Shown: positions 25,157-34,316, counted from the first letter of the stretch. The stretch is DNA of 54,676 bases from Bacteroidales bacterium (GCA_017549765.1 JAFYNM010000020.1:1-54676), one strand, 5' to 3'. Program-made: numbers and translations. Notes: generated from the sequence alone by a model not told the origin.

Positions 25157-26140
25157 TTAGTTGCCCTGGATGAGCTGGAACAGCTGGTCCAGATTGGGCG
25201 TCAGGATGATCTCCGTGCGGCGGTTCTTGGCGCGGGCCTCCGCATTGTCGCTGGCATCGATGGGCAGATATTCACTACGGCCGGAGGCAGACAGCCGGAC
25301 AGGGTCGATGTCGCCGTTCTGCAACAAGGCTTTGACGACCGAGGTGGCACGCATGACACTCAAGTCCCAGTTGTCTTTCACCTGGCCGTTGCCGTTGAAC
25401 GGCACGTTGTCGGTGTGGCCCTCGATGAGGACGGAGATGTCTTTCTCGTTCTCCAAGACGCTGGCCAGATTGCGGATGGCCTTCAAGCCCTGCTCGTTCA
25501 GACTCCAGCTGCCGGAGGCGAAGAGGAGCTTGTCCTGCATGGAGACATATACCTTGCCGTCCTTCTCATAGACGTTCAGGCCGCTGCCTTCAAAACCCTT
25601 CAGGGCAGCCGTTACCTTGTCTTTCAACGCCTTGACCTCGGCATCTTTCTGACTCAGGATCTTCTCCATCTCGTTGATGCGGGCCTCTTTCTCCGCCAGG
25701 ATGGCTTTGGCAGCCTCCAGGGAGTCCTTCTGGGCATTCAGCAGTTTCTCCTTGGCGTTCAGTTCGTCTTTGTAAGCATCAATATTACCCAACAGGCTGT
25801 TCATGGCCGACTGGTTGCTGACATTCAGTTCCGAGAAGTCCTTCAACAGATCGTCATAGTCTTGGGTGGCCTTGGCCAGGTCGCGCTCCGACATACGCAG
25901 ACGGCGCGAGAGCGAGAGCGTGTCTTTGACCAACTGGTCCACCTGCTGGCTCAGGGTCTCTAACTGGGAGCGAAGCCCTTTCAACGTGTTGTTGGCATCT
26001 ACATTCTCTGCATTGACGTACGTCAGCTCGTCCTGACACTTCTGATAGCGGCGCTGCAGCTCGTCGTATTTCTGTTTGGTCACACAGCCGGAAAGGCTTA
26101 CCAGTAAAATGGTGATTCCTAAAATCAAAAGTTTCTTCAT
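25157..26140 (-). CDS. OmpA-family lipoprotein with coiled coil
   Basis: A 327-residue outer-membrane or periplasmic lipoprotein. The signal ends in a good lipobox LSGC (Cys19). A long heptad-rich coiled coil (about 20-190: LQRRYQKCQDELTYVNAE, NAKEKLLNAQKDSLEAAK) leads to an OmpA C-terminal domain that binds peptidoglycan. Key residues are the Asp in LIEGHTDNVPF and the Arg in AKNRRTEIILTP, plus the LSASGRSEY segment. It is thus likely to tether the outer membrane to the cell wall, and resembles the OmpA/MotB-like lipoproteins common in Bacteroidales. It is the first gene of the operon with mutY and tadA, with the -7 element at 26166-26173. A functional link between envelope tethering and DNA or tRNA repair enzymes is not obvious. 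Confidence 0.9.
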   Translation of the reverse strand: MKKLLILGITILLVSLSGCVTKQKYDELQRRYQKCQDELTYVNAENVDANNTLKGLRSQLETLSQQVDQLVKDTLSLSRRLRMSERDLAKATQDYDDLLKDFSELNVSNQSAMNSLLGNIDAYKDELNAKEKLLNAQKDSLEAAKAILAEKEARINEMEKILSQKDAEVKALKDKVTAALKGFEGSGLNVYEKDGKVYVSMQDKLLFASGSWSLNEQGLKAIRNLASVLENEKDISVLIEGHTDNVPFNGNGQVKDNWDLSVMRATSVVKALLQNGDIDPVRLSASGRSEYLPIDASDNAEARAKNRRTEIILTPNLDQLFQLIQGN

Positions 26141-26165
26141 TGTTGCTTAATTTGACAAAAGTAGG

Positions 26166-26173
26166 CAAAAATA
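26166..26173 (-). promoter_or_regulatory. Bacteroidota -7 element for the OmpA-like/mutY/tadA operon
   Basis: Minus strand TATTTTTG, TAnnTTTG match, 26 nt from the start at 26140. Confidence 0.6.
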
Positions 26174-26369
26174 CGGTGTTTTACGATATCTTTCCTGATT
26201 GTATAAAAAACTTATAAACAATGATTTTTGAATAATCCAGAGGGGGAAATGGGAGCCGCCTGCTCTGTCCGCCCTCTTTTTTCATAACATACTTGTCAAT
26301 AGCTTGGAAATACAAATGTTTATTGTAACAGTAACAATGAGTAATAATGGTCATGTTCCAGGGGAATCC

Positions 26370-26903
26370 CTACTTGACTTTAATACTTTTGACGATTTTG
26401 TTGAGTTCTTGCAAGTGTGGGTCGGAGTCAGCGGCCAGAAGGCAGAAGACTATTTTTTTCTTCTCTATAATAATCACCATAGTCCCCTGAATATCCGTGG
26501 TGTTTGACGAACCTGTAAAGTCAACCGATGAGTTGGGATAGGCGATAGGGAATTCTTTGACCTCACCAGTTTTGACATTTTGGAAGGAATTTCCAAGTTC
26601 CTCGATCAACGGAGGCATGAGCTCTTGGAAAAATTCATCACACTCGCTTTTCGTGGGGTGTCCGCTCATTTTTCCCAACATACCGATATAGACCAGGGAC
26701 ACTTCCCCGTCATCTTCTGGGATGCTACAATAGAAGTCGAAGGTTTTGTCTTGCTTGTCGTACTTTTTGTCGGAGATGACGTAGTTGTCTGGATAGTTGA
26801 GGGACAGTCCGTGCCACGAGAAAGATTTGGTGGTTGGGCCTCCTTGGCACCAGGCGGTGGTGGTGAGGAGGAGAATGGCGAATAAAAAGGTGATGCGTTT
26901 CAT
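26370..26903 (-). CDS. Small secreted protein of unknown function
   Basis: A 177-residue protein with a signal peptide (MKRITFLFAILLLTTTAWCQ). The mature part starts KSFSWHGLSLNYPDNYVISD and ends with a strand-helix element that includes MVIIIEKKKIVFCLLAADS and ELNKIVKSIKVK. This pattern, a short exported protein whose first strand leads into NYPDNY and whose C-terminal helix follows a hydrophobic strand, resembles the PsbP/LpqN-like fold of small exported proteins, but I cannot assign a family. It lies 38 nt downstream of the TldD/PmbA-like gene with no visible promoter between them, so it is probably the last gene of the pyrH operon. Confidence 0.7.
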   Translation of the reverse strand: MKRITFLFAILLLTTTAWCQGGPTTKSFSWHGLSLNYPDNYVISDKKYDKQDKTFDFYCSIPEDDGEVSLVYIGMLGKMSGHPTKSECDEFFQELMPPLIEELGNSFQNVKTGEVKEFPIAYPNSSVDFTGSSNTTDIQGTMVIIIEKKKIVFCLLAADSDPHLQELNKIVKSIKVK

Positions 26904-26941
26904 ATGGGTGATTTTTCAGTGCAGGTTTAAGATAGATGCTA

Positions 26942-29407
26942 TTAACGGGTTGGAGTCAGTTCCAGGCGCTCGAACAGCAGGGCGTGGGGCATGATGACGC
27001 TGCAGGGAATAGCTTCTCTAAAATTTTTATACAGGAGAAAGTTATGGGCACGCGTCTCGCTGTCGGCGCACGACATCTGTTGAAAGTTCCGATAGGTGAT
27101 TGTCTCCAAGTCCGCATCGCGCACAAGGGTCATCTTGCCGTTGTGGATGTTGACGCGGTATAAGATGAGTCTTTCACCTAGGTTGGTGATGAGGTAGGCG
27201 TGGTTGTAGCCGGCGGCGCGGGCTTTTTCTCGAAGGCGTTTCAGCAGTTTCGGGTAGGAAAGGGTGCTCTTGCATTGCATGGTCAGCACTCCAGGGCCAC
27301 AGTGGCGCGTCAGCTCGTTATTAAATATGTTGATGGCGAAACGCTGGTGTCCATTGCTGTAGGCGACACCCGCTGTCGGAGTCCGGTTGGAGAGCAAGGT
27401 CACCAGCTCACCGTGATTGACGAGTTCCAGTTTCTGTTCTACCTGCACACCCTCGGCATCCACCTGATAGCTGCCAATCAGCGGCATGCCGTTATAGGTG
27501 TCGAGAGGGTCTTCGGCGGTGATGGAAATGCCGGGGTGTATGATGCGCTTGTCAATCAGCCATGACATGGGCGAGCGCGAGGGCAACCATGGTTTGATCC
27601 CTGTCACCATCTTCAGCGGCTCCCGTTGCGCGATCAGACTCTCTTTGCCTTGCAAGAAGGCGGTGGCAAAGCATTCGACTGCCGCATCTCCGACCATTAG
27701 GACGGGCCCATCGTAAATCTCATCCATCGTGGGGGCTTTGGCGCGTGCATCCAACATCTCGCGGATGCCTTCTATGGCTGCCACGAGGGAGTCATGGTGC
27801 GCTTCCAACTCGTCAATCTCTTTGAAACAGAACGCTTTATAGAAATTTTCCTGATCGTCAGCAATCATGATGTGAACATAAGAGAGGGGCTGTGCATAAT
27901 AGAGCCCTGTGGCATCAGCATAGTAGGCATTGGCTTGATAAGAGGTGATCCTCACCCAGGACTCTATTCTGGTGCGGCCTAAGATCTGAGAGAACTCGCA
28001 GGCATAGTTCTGTAGTTGCGGCAGACACTCTTGCTGGAGGGTCTGTTCTGCTACCACGTTCTTGGTGATGGCTTCCGATCGGTCCGGCAAGATTTTATAC
28101 GCCTCTTCTTGCATGGATTGCAAGGAGCTCTCTTTCATCTTAAACAGTTGAACCACATAAGGATATCTTCGAGCTGCACTCCACCATAGTTGCCGCTTCA
28201 GGTTGTTTTTATGATTGTCAAAAGGAATATTCTCATAGTAAAAAAGACGAGCAGCTTCATCGAGATAGGGTCCCGGGACCTTGAAATGGCTGCTGTTGCG
28301 AACATCGCTGCCAATCTCCACGGTAGTTTCCAGATAACGACGATTGTGCTCTTCTGCTTCAGATGTAAATCCCAGAATGGCGGTGATGTCCGCCACATGT
28401 GCATCCGTGAGCAGATAGCTGAGGAAATAGGGCGAAGGGTGATCCCCAAGGTGGAGGGAGTCTCTGCCTTGACGGGTCATCTCCTGCAAGACATCCAAGA
28501 TCGAGGTCTGTTCATGAGTGCTGGAATCCAAGGTCAACCACCAGTCTTTCAACATCAAAGAGTCGCAGTTGGTGATGGAGGCTTCGTAAACAGAGTTGGT
28601 GTCTAGGCCATTATAGAGCTTCCACAAGTGTTCTTGGATCTCCTCAGTCAAGAAAATGTCGTCAGGGTTTTCAAAAGTAAAAGATTCCCAATGGCGCTCT
28701 AACTTTCCCTCGTCAGTTTGCCGTTCTACGACAAGGTTGAGTCTGGTTTTGATGTCGTTGTGGGCCGAATAATCTTTTTCTTGCACGGTCCATTTGCGTT
28801 GGAGTTCATAGGAGATAGTGGCGATGCAATTGACCACGTTAGGGACATGCTCAAAAATGGCGGTGCTTTTTTGTAGTTTGTCGATCAGCACCTCTTCGTT
28901 GAAGGATGTTTGAGTGGGAAGGGGCTCATAACCAGGTACAAAGGGGGCTTCCTCCTCATAGCTGGAGGAGAGGAATCCGTTTATTTTGGCAAGATAATAC
29001 CGGATGCTGCTATCGTAGGCCCGTTGGGTGTTGAATTGGAAAAGGCGATGCAGGGTGCTCTCATCGTTGGTTGTCGGAAGAGCGAACAGATAGTAAGCTG
29101 TGATGGACATGGGGTTGCCGACTTGCGAGATTTCGACGAATGAGGTACCCGCACGCTTGACGATAGAAGTTCTTTGGGTGACACTGCCGAAAGACACTCC
29201 AAGGTAGTATTCCTGGACTTCTTCTATCCGATAGGTGGCGGAGGTGATGGGGTAGGCCTTCTCGGTCACAATGCCGGAATGGTTGTCGGCCTCTCGCAGC
29301 AAGATCTGAAGCAGTGCGTCATCTTCTGGCGCAGACTGGCCGTATCCGTTGAAGAAGGACAGGATACAGCACAGGGCTGTCAGCAGCAGAGGACGGAGCG
29401 CTTTCAT
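26942..29407 (-). CDS. Secreted TldD/PmbA (TldE-like) protein lacking the HExxxH motif
   Basis: An 821-residue protein with signal peptide (MKALRPLLLTALCCILSFFN, ending GYGQ). The C-terminal half follows the TldD/PmbA fold: DEIYDGPVLMVGDAAVECFA (near 560-580), then DKRIIHPGISITAEDPLDTY and PLIGSYQVDAEGVQVEQKLE. TldD subunits carry a zinc HExxxH at the first of these positions; here it reads VECFATAF, so the metal site is absent, as in TldE. A catalytic TldD partner is not in the window. The N-terminal ~200 residues (RIEEVQEYYLGVSFGSV) match the other half of the fold, and a ~250-residue insertion separates them. Secretion of a TldD/E-like protein is unusual compared with the cytoplasmic E. 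coli pair. It lies 5 nt after purA, in the pyrH-2TM-purA operon. Confidence 0.6.
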   Translation of the reverse strand: MKALRPLLLTALCCILSFFNGYGQSAPEDDALLQILLREADNHSGIVTEKAYPITSATYRIEEVQEYYLGVSFGSVTQRTSIVKRAGTSFVEISQVGNPMSITAYYLFALPTTNDESTLHRLFQFNTQRAYDSSIRYYLAKINGFLSSSYEEEAPFVPGYEPLPTQTSFNEEVLIDKLQKSTAIFEHVPNVVNCIATISYELQRKWTVQEKDYSAHNDIKTRLNLVVERQTDEGKLERHWESFTFENPDDIFLTEEIQEHLWKLYNGLDTNSVYEASITNCDSLMLKDWWLTLDSSTHEQTSILDVLQEMTRQGRDSLHLGDHPSPYFLSYLLTDAHVADITAILGFTSEAEEHNRRYLETTVEIGSDVRNSSHFKVPGPYLDEAARLFYYENIPFDNHKNNLKRQLWWSAARRYPYVVQLFKMKESSLQSMQEEAYKILPDRSEAITKNVVAEQTLQQECLPQLQNYACEFSQILGRTRIESWVRITSYQANAYYADATGLYYAQPLSYVHIMIADDQENFYKAFCFKEIDELEAHHDSLVAAIEGIREMLDARAKAPTMDEIYDGPVLMVGDAAVECFATAFLQGKESLIAQREPLKMVTGIKPWLPSRSPMSWLIDKRIIHPGISITAEDPLDTYNGMPLIGSYQVDAEGVQVEQKLELVNHGELVTLLSNRTPTAGVAYSNGHQRFAINIFNNELTRHCGPGVLTMQCKSTLSYPKLLKRLREKARAAGYNHAYLITNLGERLILYRVNIHNGKMTLVRDADLETITYRNFQQMSCADSETRAHNFLLYKNFREAIPCSVIMPHALLFERLELTPTR

Positions 29408-29412
29408 GGGAG

Positions 29413-30690
29413 TTAGTCTCTGAAGATGGTGGCGTTGCGGTCAGGGCCCACGGAGACGATGGAGATTTTGACGCCGGTGAACTCTTCGATATAGCGGATA
29501 TAGTCCTTGAAGGTCTGGGGCAGTTCTTCGTAGCTCTGGCATTTGCTGATGTCCTCTTTCCAGCCCGGCAGTGCGGTATAGACGGGCTCGATGACCGCGT
29601 CGGTCTCGGTGGGCATGCGGTTGGTCAGCTCGCCGTTGACCTTGTAGGCGGTGCATACCTGGATGGTGTCGAAGTCGGACATCACGTCGGCCTTGGTGAG
29701 GGCGATGTCGGTGACACCGTTGATCATGAGGGCGTACTTGAGGGCGATGAGGTCGAGCCAGCCGCAGCGGCGCGGGCGTCCCGTGGTAGCGCCGAACTCG
29801 TTGCCGATGGTGCGCAGCTTCTCGCCAGTCTCGTCAAAGAGCTCCGTCGGGAAGGGACCGCTGCCCACGCGGGTGCAGTAGGCCTTCACGATGCCGATGA
29901 CCTTGCCGGCGAAGTGCGGGTCGAGGCCCAAGCCGGTGAAGCAGCCGGCGGCGATGGTGTTGGAGGAGGTGACGAACGGGTAAGCGCCGAACTCCAGGTC
30001 GAGGAGCGTGCCTTGGGCACCTTCCGCCAGCACGCGCTTGCCCTGCTGCAGGTACTCGTAGAGAACATACTCGCTGTCGATGGCCGTGAACCGCCGCAGC
30101 GTGTCCAACGCCTTCAGCCAACGCGCCTCCAACTCGGGCAGCGTCTCACTGAAGTCGTAGTGATATTGCATCAGCATCTCCTTGTGCTGGGAGAGCAGCT
30201 TCTGGTATTTCTCCTCAAAACGGTCGGAGTAGAGGTCGCAGACGCGCAGGCCGGAACGGGCGGTCTTGTCGGTATAGGTCGGTCCGATGCCCTTGAGGGT
30301 GGAGCCGATCTTGCCGGCGCCCTTCTTGGCTTCCTGCGCGGCGTCCAGCAACCGGTGCGTGGGCATGATGAGATGCGCCTTCTTGGAGATGAACAGGTTC
30401 TTCACCGGTTCCAGCCCCATCTTCTCCAACGCCATAATCTCCTCCTCGAAGGTGATAGGGTCGATGACGACACCGTTGCCGATGATGTTGGTCTTCTCCC
30501 GGTGGAAGATGCCCGACGGGATGATGTGCAGCACATGGCGGATGCCGTTGAACTCCAACGAGTGTCCGGCGTTGGGACCACCCTGGAAGCGGGCCACCAC
30601 GTCATAGTCGGGGGTTACCACATCCACAATCTTTCCTTTTCCCTCGTCACCCCACTGCAAACCGAGCAAAATATCTATCTTCATTATCAA
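29413..30690 (-). CDS. purA: Adenylosuccinate synthase
   Basis: A 425-residue GTP-dependent enzyme that joins IMP and aspartate, the first step from IMP to AMP. The GTP P-loop is GLQWGDEGKGKIVD, followed by RFQGGPNAGHSLEF, with GIGPTYTDKTARSGLRVCDL and GTLLDLEFGAYPFVTSSNT, all PurA signatures. The C-terminal TGRPRRCGWLDLIALKYA is also typical. The start is MIMKIDIL; the third codon (MKID, 30684) is equally plausible. The gene follows the 2TM protein by 49 nt and precedes the secreted TldE-like gene by 5 nt. purL and gmk elsewhere in the window supply other purine steps. Confidence 0.97.
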   Translation of the reverse strand: MIMKIDILLGLQWGDEGKGKIVDVVTPDYDVVARFQGGPNAGHSLEFNGIRHVLHIIPSGIFHREKTNIIGNGVVIDPITFEEEIMALEKMGLEPVKNLFISKKAHLIMPTHRLLDAAQEAKKGAGKIGSTLKGIGPTYTDKTARSGLRVCDLYSDRFEEKYQKLLSQHKEMLMQYHYDFSETLPELEARWLKALDTLRRFTAIDSEYVLYEYLQQGKRVLAEGAQGTLLDLEFGAYPFVTSSNTIAAGCFTGLGLDPHFAGKVIGIVKAYCTRVGSGPFPTELFDETGEKLRTIGNEFGATTGRPRRCGWLDLIALKYALMINGVTDIALTKADVMSDFDTIQVCTAYKVNGELTNRMPTETDAVIEPVYTALPGWKEDISKCQSYEELPQTFKDYIRYIEEFTGVKISIVSVGPDRNATIFRD

Positions 30691-30739
30691 AATGTTTTAT
30701 TGAATGTCAAAAAAATCAGAGAGCCGATATTCTTAGACG

Positions 30740-31129
30740 TTACTCTTTGTCTTTCAGCGTGCTCTCGTTCTCGTTGATCTCGTTCTTCAGGGCACGGATC
30801 TCCTCCAGCTGTTTGTCGCGTTTCTTGCGCAGCTTGGAGACCTCCTTCTCGGCATGGGTGCGGGTCCACTTGAAGGCTATCAGATAGTGGAATATCGCGA
30901 TGACGAGCCATATCAGGGAGAAGCAGAGGCAGATCTTGAGCAGACCGCCCGAGAATTCCTCCTTGACGATGTTGTTGAGGAAATACCAGAGCACCCATAC
31001 GATGATGTTGGCCAGGATGAAGATGCTCAGATGGATAAAAAAGCCCCGACGGAAGTTGGCGGTTCTGGTGATCTGCACCTCTTCTTCGGTGTTGGCGATT
31101 TCTTTTTTGATGTCAGTATTCTCTTCCAT
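30740..31129 (-). CDS. 2TM-domain membrane protein
   Basis: A 129-residue protein with an acidic N-terminus (MEENTDIKKEIANTEEE), two transmembrane helices (about 28-50, FFIHLSIFILANIIVWVLWY, and about 63-85, GLLKICLCFSLIWLVIAIFH), and a charged heptad tail (AEKEVSKLRKKRDKQLEEIR) that may form a coiled coil. This layout fits the 2TM domain family found in Bacteroidota, of unknown role. It lies 5 nt after pyrH and 49 nt before purA. Its co-transcription with nucleotide synthesis genes gives no clear hint of function. Confidence 0.85.
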   Translation of the reverse strand: MEENTDIKKEIANTEEEVQITRTANFRRGFFIHLSIFILANIIVWVLWYFLNNIVKEEFSGGLLKICLCFSLIWLVIAIFHYLIAFKWTRTHAEKEVSKLRKKRDKQLEEIRALKNEINENESTLKDKE

Positions 31130-31134
31130 AATGA

Positions 31135-31839
31135 TTATTGGATTAAAGTTCCGATAGGTTCTTGATGAATGACTTTGAGGAGGTTGCCGGGGATGTTGGC
31201 GTTATACACATAGATGGGCATCTGGTTCTCCTTGCACAGGGTGAAGGCGGTGAGGTCCATGATGTGGAGGTTTTTGGCGTAGGCCTCGTCGAAGGTGACA
31301 GTCGTGTATTTGGTGGCGGTGGGGTCCTTTTCGGGGTCTGCGGTATAGACGCCGTCCACGCGGGTGCCCTTGAGGAGGATGTCGGCCTTGATTTCGACGG
31401 CGCGCAGGGCCGCGGCAGAGTCGGTGGTGAAGAACGGGTTGCCGGTGCCGCCGCCGAGGATGACGACGTAGCCTGCGTCAAGCAGCTCGGTAGCCTTGCG
31501 CCAGGAGATCTTCTCGCTCACCCCCTCGATGGCGGCGGCGGAGAGCACCTTGGCGGGGACGCCCAGCTCAGCCAACACGCCCTGCAGGGCCATGGAGTTG
31601 ATGATGGTGGCCAGCATGCCCATCTGGTCGCCCTGACGGCGCTCGAAGCCCTTACCGGCGCCCTGGACACCACGGAAGATGTTGCCCCCGCCGATGACGA
31701 CACCCACCTGGATGCCTTCCCGGACGGCTGATTGTATTTCTTCGGCATAGTGGCGCACATGCTCGTAGCCGAGCCCGTAACCATCACTCCCCATAAGGGA
31801 TTCGCCACTCAATTTCAATAAGATGCGTTTGTAACTCAT
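31135..31839 (-). CDS. pyrH: UMP kinase
   Basis: A 234-residue hexameric UMP kinase of the amino acid kinase fold, making UDP from UMP and ATP. The start MSYKRILLKLSGESLMG is the family's N-terminal phosphate-binding motif. IGGGNIFRGVQGAGKGFERR (GTP/UTP effector region), MGMLATIINSMALQ and the active segment LLKGTRVDGVYTADPEKDPT complete the family picture. It is the first gene of the operon with the 2TM protein, purA and the secreted proteins, with the -7 element at 31859-31866. In E. coli this enzyme is activated by GTP and inhibited by UTP. Confidence 0.96.
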   Translation of the reverse strand: MSYKRILLKLSGESLMGSDGYGLGYEHVRHYAEEIQSAVREGIQVGVVIGGGNIFRGVQGAGKGFERRQGDQMGMLATIINSMALQGVLAELGVPAKVLSAAAIEGVSEKISWRKATELLDAGYVVILGGGTGNPFFTTDSAAALRAVEIKADILLKGTRVDGVYTADPEKDPTATKYTTVTFDEAYAKNLHIMDLTAFTLCKENQMPIYVYNANIPGNLLKVIHQEPIGTLIQ

Positions 31840-31858
31840 ACCTGGAACAATTAAAGCG

Positions 31859-31866
31859 CAAAGATA
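31859..31866 (-). promoter_or_regulatory. Bacteroidota -7 element for the pyrH operon
   Basis: Minus strand TATCTTTG, exact TAnnTTTG match, 20 nt from the start at 31839. Confidence 0.7.
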
Positions 31867-31871
31867 TAAAT

Positions 31872-31948
31872 TTTTAGTTATCAGTTACCAGTTAGAAGTT
31901 TGGAGTTAGAAGTCGGGGGAGCCCCCTTAGTTCCTTAACTCTTAAGGT
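31872..31948. repeat. Composite intergenic microrepeat, copy C
   Basis: Contains TTAGTTATCAGTTACCAGTT and, about 30 bp on, CCCCCTTAGTTCCTTAACTC, the reverse-complement order of copies A and D. A short GGGGG-AG-CCCCC hairpin lies between. It fills the gap between the 3' end of the NfnSL-like gene and the pyrH promoter. Confidence 0.5.
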
Positions 31949-31952
31949 CTCC

Positions 31953-34226
31953 TCACTTCTTCAGGTATTCGTCGATGCTCTGGGCGGCTTGTTTGCCGGC
32001 ACCCATGGCGAGGATGACGGTGGCTGCGCCCGTGACGATGTCGCCGCCGGCGAAGATGCCACGGCGGGAGGTGCGTCCGCCCTCGTCGGCAACCACACAG
32101 CCATGACGGTTCGTGTCCAGCCCATCGGTGGTGGAGACGATGAGCGGGTTGGGCGACGTGCCGACCGCGATGATGACCATATCCACGTCAATGGTGAAGT
32201 CGGAGCCGGGGATGGGCACGGGTCTCCGTCGGCCGGAGGCGTCGGGCTCGCCCAGTTCCATGCGGGTGCAGATGATGCCCTTGACCCATCCTTTCTCGTC
32301 GCTGAGGATCTCCTTGGGGTTGCAGAGCAGGTTCATGACCACGCCCTCCTCCTTGGCATGGTGCACCTCCTCGGCGCGGGCGGGCAGCTCGGCCTCGGAA
32401 CGACGATAGACGATGTGCACGTCGGCACCCAGCCGGATGGCCGTGCGGGCCGCATCCATGGCTACGTTGCCACCGCCGACGACGGCGACTTTCTTGCCCA
32501 CGAAGTTAGGCGTCTCATGCTCTTTCTTATAGGAGAACAGCAGGTTGTTGCGCGTCAGGAACTCGTTGGCCGAGACGACACCGCAGAGGTTCTCGCCTTC
32601 GATGTTCAAGAAGTTGGGGAAACCGGCACCCGTGCCCAAGAAGACAGCGTCGAAGCCCCATTTCTCCAACAGCTCGTTGACGGTCACCGTGCGTCCCACG
32701 ACGATGTCGTTCTCGAATTGGACACCCAATCGGCGTAGGTTCTCGACCTCGTGTTTCACCACCGTGTCTTTGGGCAGACGGAAGGAGGGGATGCCATAGA
32801 CGAGCACGCCGCCATATTCGTGGAGCACCTCGAAGATGGTGACGCCATAGCCCTTGGTGCGCAGCTCTTTGGCGCAGGTCAGGCCGGCGGGACCGCTGCC
32901 GATGACGGCCACGTTGTGACCGTTCTCGACGATGTCGGTACCGAAGTTAAGGTTGTGCTCGCGCATGTAGTCGCCTACGAAGCGTTCCAGCTTGCCGATG
33001 GCGATGGGTTCGCCCTTGCGGCCGAGGATGCACTGCCCTTCGCACTGGGTCTCCTGCGGGCATACGCGTCCGCAGACGGCCGGCAACGCCGTGTCCTGGC
33101 TGATGATGCGGGCGGCCTCCTCGAAGTTGCCCTCCGCCACCATCTTGATGAATTCGGGGATATGGATGGAGACGGGACAGCCGGTGACACACATCGGCTT
33201 TTTGCAGTTGAGACAGCGGCGGGCCTCCTCGATGGCCTCTTCGGCGTTGTAGCCATAGCAGACCTCTTCGAAGTTGTGGCGACGCCGCTCGGCGGGCTGC
33301 TCGCGCACGGGCACACGCCGCTTCGGCATCGGCGCCTCGTGGGTGATGCCCCCGACATGACACTGATGGCCTTCTGCCTCCTCTTCTTGCTCCATTTGCT
33401 TGCGGGTCTCTATGTGGTCGTACATAACCTGTCGGCGCATGCACTCGTCAAAGTCGATCTTGGAGGCGTCGAACTCGGGCCCATCGACGCAGGTGAACTT
33501 GGTCTCGCCACCCACGGTCACACGACAGGCGCCGCACATGCCCGTGCCGTCCACCATCAGGGAGTTGAGGCTGACCACACAGGGGATGCCCAGCTCGGCG
33601 CACTTCCTGGCGGTGAACTTCATCATGATCATCGGGCCGATGGCCGTCACCTCGTCATAATGCTTGCCCTCATCCACCACCAGATGTTGCAGCATGTCGG
33701 TCACATTACCCTGAAAACCTAAGGAGCCGTCGTCGGTGGCGATATATAGGTTGGTGGCCACGGCACGCAGCTTCTCCAGATAGAAGAGCAGCGAAGCGTT
33801 GCGCGCACCGATGATGACATCACTCTCCAGACCGTGGGCATACATCCAGCGCACCAAGGGCAAGATGGGCGCAATGCCCACACCGCCGGCGATAAAGCAG
33901 TAGCGTTGCTGGCGTAACAGTTCCATAGGACGGTTCACAAAAGCGGATGGCTGGCCCAACGGTCCGGCCACATCCAAAAAAGAGTCACCTACGGCAAACT
34001 GGTTGACCATCTTGCGGGTAGAGTATCCTATCGTCTTGATGACTAACGAGATGGTTCCCGTCATCAGATTGGAATCGCTGATGGTGAGCGGGATACGTTC
34101 TGCGGTGGCATCGGATTTGACGATGACAAACTGTCCGGGCAGCGCGGCACGGGCAATATGGGGCGCCTCTACTACAATAAGATGCGTGTCTTGTCCCAGT
34201 TCCTCTTTCTTGATGATGCTGTACAT
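31953..34226 (-). CDS. Fused NfnSL-like / glutamate-synthase-small-subunit-like NADPH oxidoreductase
   Basis: A 757-residue fusion. The N-terminal part (about 1-260) is a ferredoxin-NADP reductase-like FAD/NAD module as in PyrK or NfnS: IPLTISDSNLMTGT, then FIAGGVGIAPILPLVRW, and a [2Fe-2S] segment VDGTGMCGACRVTVGGETKF with a later Cys. The C-terminal part (about 290-757) is the GltD/NfnL-type NADPH-binding flavoprotein: Fe-S cysteines CLNCKKPMCVTGCP and CGRVCPQETQCEGQC, FAD Rossmann VIGSGPAGLTCAKEL, and NADPH Rossmann AVVGGGNVAMDAARTA. Such fusions are annotated in Bacteroidetes either as dihydroorotate dehydrogenase B/GltD fusions or as NADH-dependent ferredoxin-NADP reductase; the latter links NADH, NADPH and ferredoxin. 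Its own -7 element (34281-34288) sits inside an inverted repeat. Confidence 0.88.
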   Translation of the reverse strand: MYSIIKKEELGQDTHLIVVEAPHIARAALPGQFVIVKSDATAERIPLTISDSNLMTGTISLVIKTIGYSTRKMVNQFAVGDSFLDVAGPLGQPSAFVNRPMELLRQQRYCFIAGGVGIAPILPLVRWMYAHGLESDVIIGARNASLLFYLEKLRAVATNLYIATDDGSLGFQGNVTDMLQHLVVDEGKHYDEVTAIGPMIMMKFTARKCAELGIPCVVSLNSLMVDGTGMCGACRVTVGGETKFTCVDGPEFDASKIDFDECMRRQVMYDHIETRKQMEQEEEAEGHQCHVGGITHEAPMPKRRVPVREQPAERRRHNFEEVCYGYNAEEAIEEARRCLNCKKPMCVTGCPVSIHIPEFIKMVAEGNFEEAARIISQDTALPAVCGRVCPQETQCEGQCILGRKGEPIAIGKLERFVGDYMREHNLNFGTDIVENGHNVAVIGSGPAGLTCAKELRTKGYGVTIFEVLHEYGGVLVYGIPSFRLPKDTVVKHEVENLRRLGVQFENDIVVGRTVTVNELLEKWGFDAVFLGTGAGFPNFLNIEGENLCGVVSANEFLTRNNLLFSYKKEHETPNFVGKKVAVVGGGNVAMDAARTAIRLGADVHIVYRRSEAELPARAEEVHHAKEEGVVMNLLCNPKEILSDEKGWVKGIICTRMELGEPDASGRRRPVPIPGSDFTIDVDMVIIAVGTSPNPLIVSTTDGLDTNRHGCVVADEGGRTSRRGIFAGGDIVTGAATVILAMGAGKQAAQSIDEYLKK

Positions 34227-34274
34227 AGTGGTCGGTGTTGGTGATGATCAGTTTAGGGGTCGTTTTCAAAAAAC

Positions 34275-34294
34275 AAATGGCAAAAATACCATTT
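34275..34294. promoter_or_regulatory. Inverted repeat around the NfnSL -7 element, candidate operator
   Basis: AAATGG (34275-34280) and CCATTT (34289-34294) exactly flank CAAAAATA (34281-34288), the -7 element of the NfnSL-like gene (TATTTTTG on the minus strand). A bound protein would block the promoter. The TetR-type gene 23 bp away is a natural candidate, but the pairing is an inference. Confidence 0.45.
34281..34288 (-). promoter_or_regulatory. Bacteroidota -7 element for the NfnSL-like gene
   Basis: Minus strand TATTTTTG, TAnnTTTG match, 55 nt from the start at 34226. Confidence 0.6.
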
Positions 34295-34316
34295 TTTGAC
34301 GAAGATGCAAATCAAA

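Noticed and set aside
26239-26283. Weak GA-rich/CT-rich hairpin followed by T's after the small secreted protein gene
   Set aside because: The T run is on the wrong side for the minus-strand gene that ends at 26370, and the stem is only about 6 bp with a long loop.
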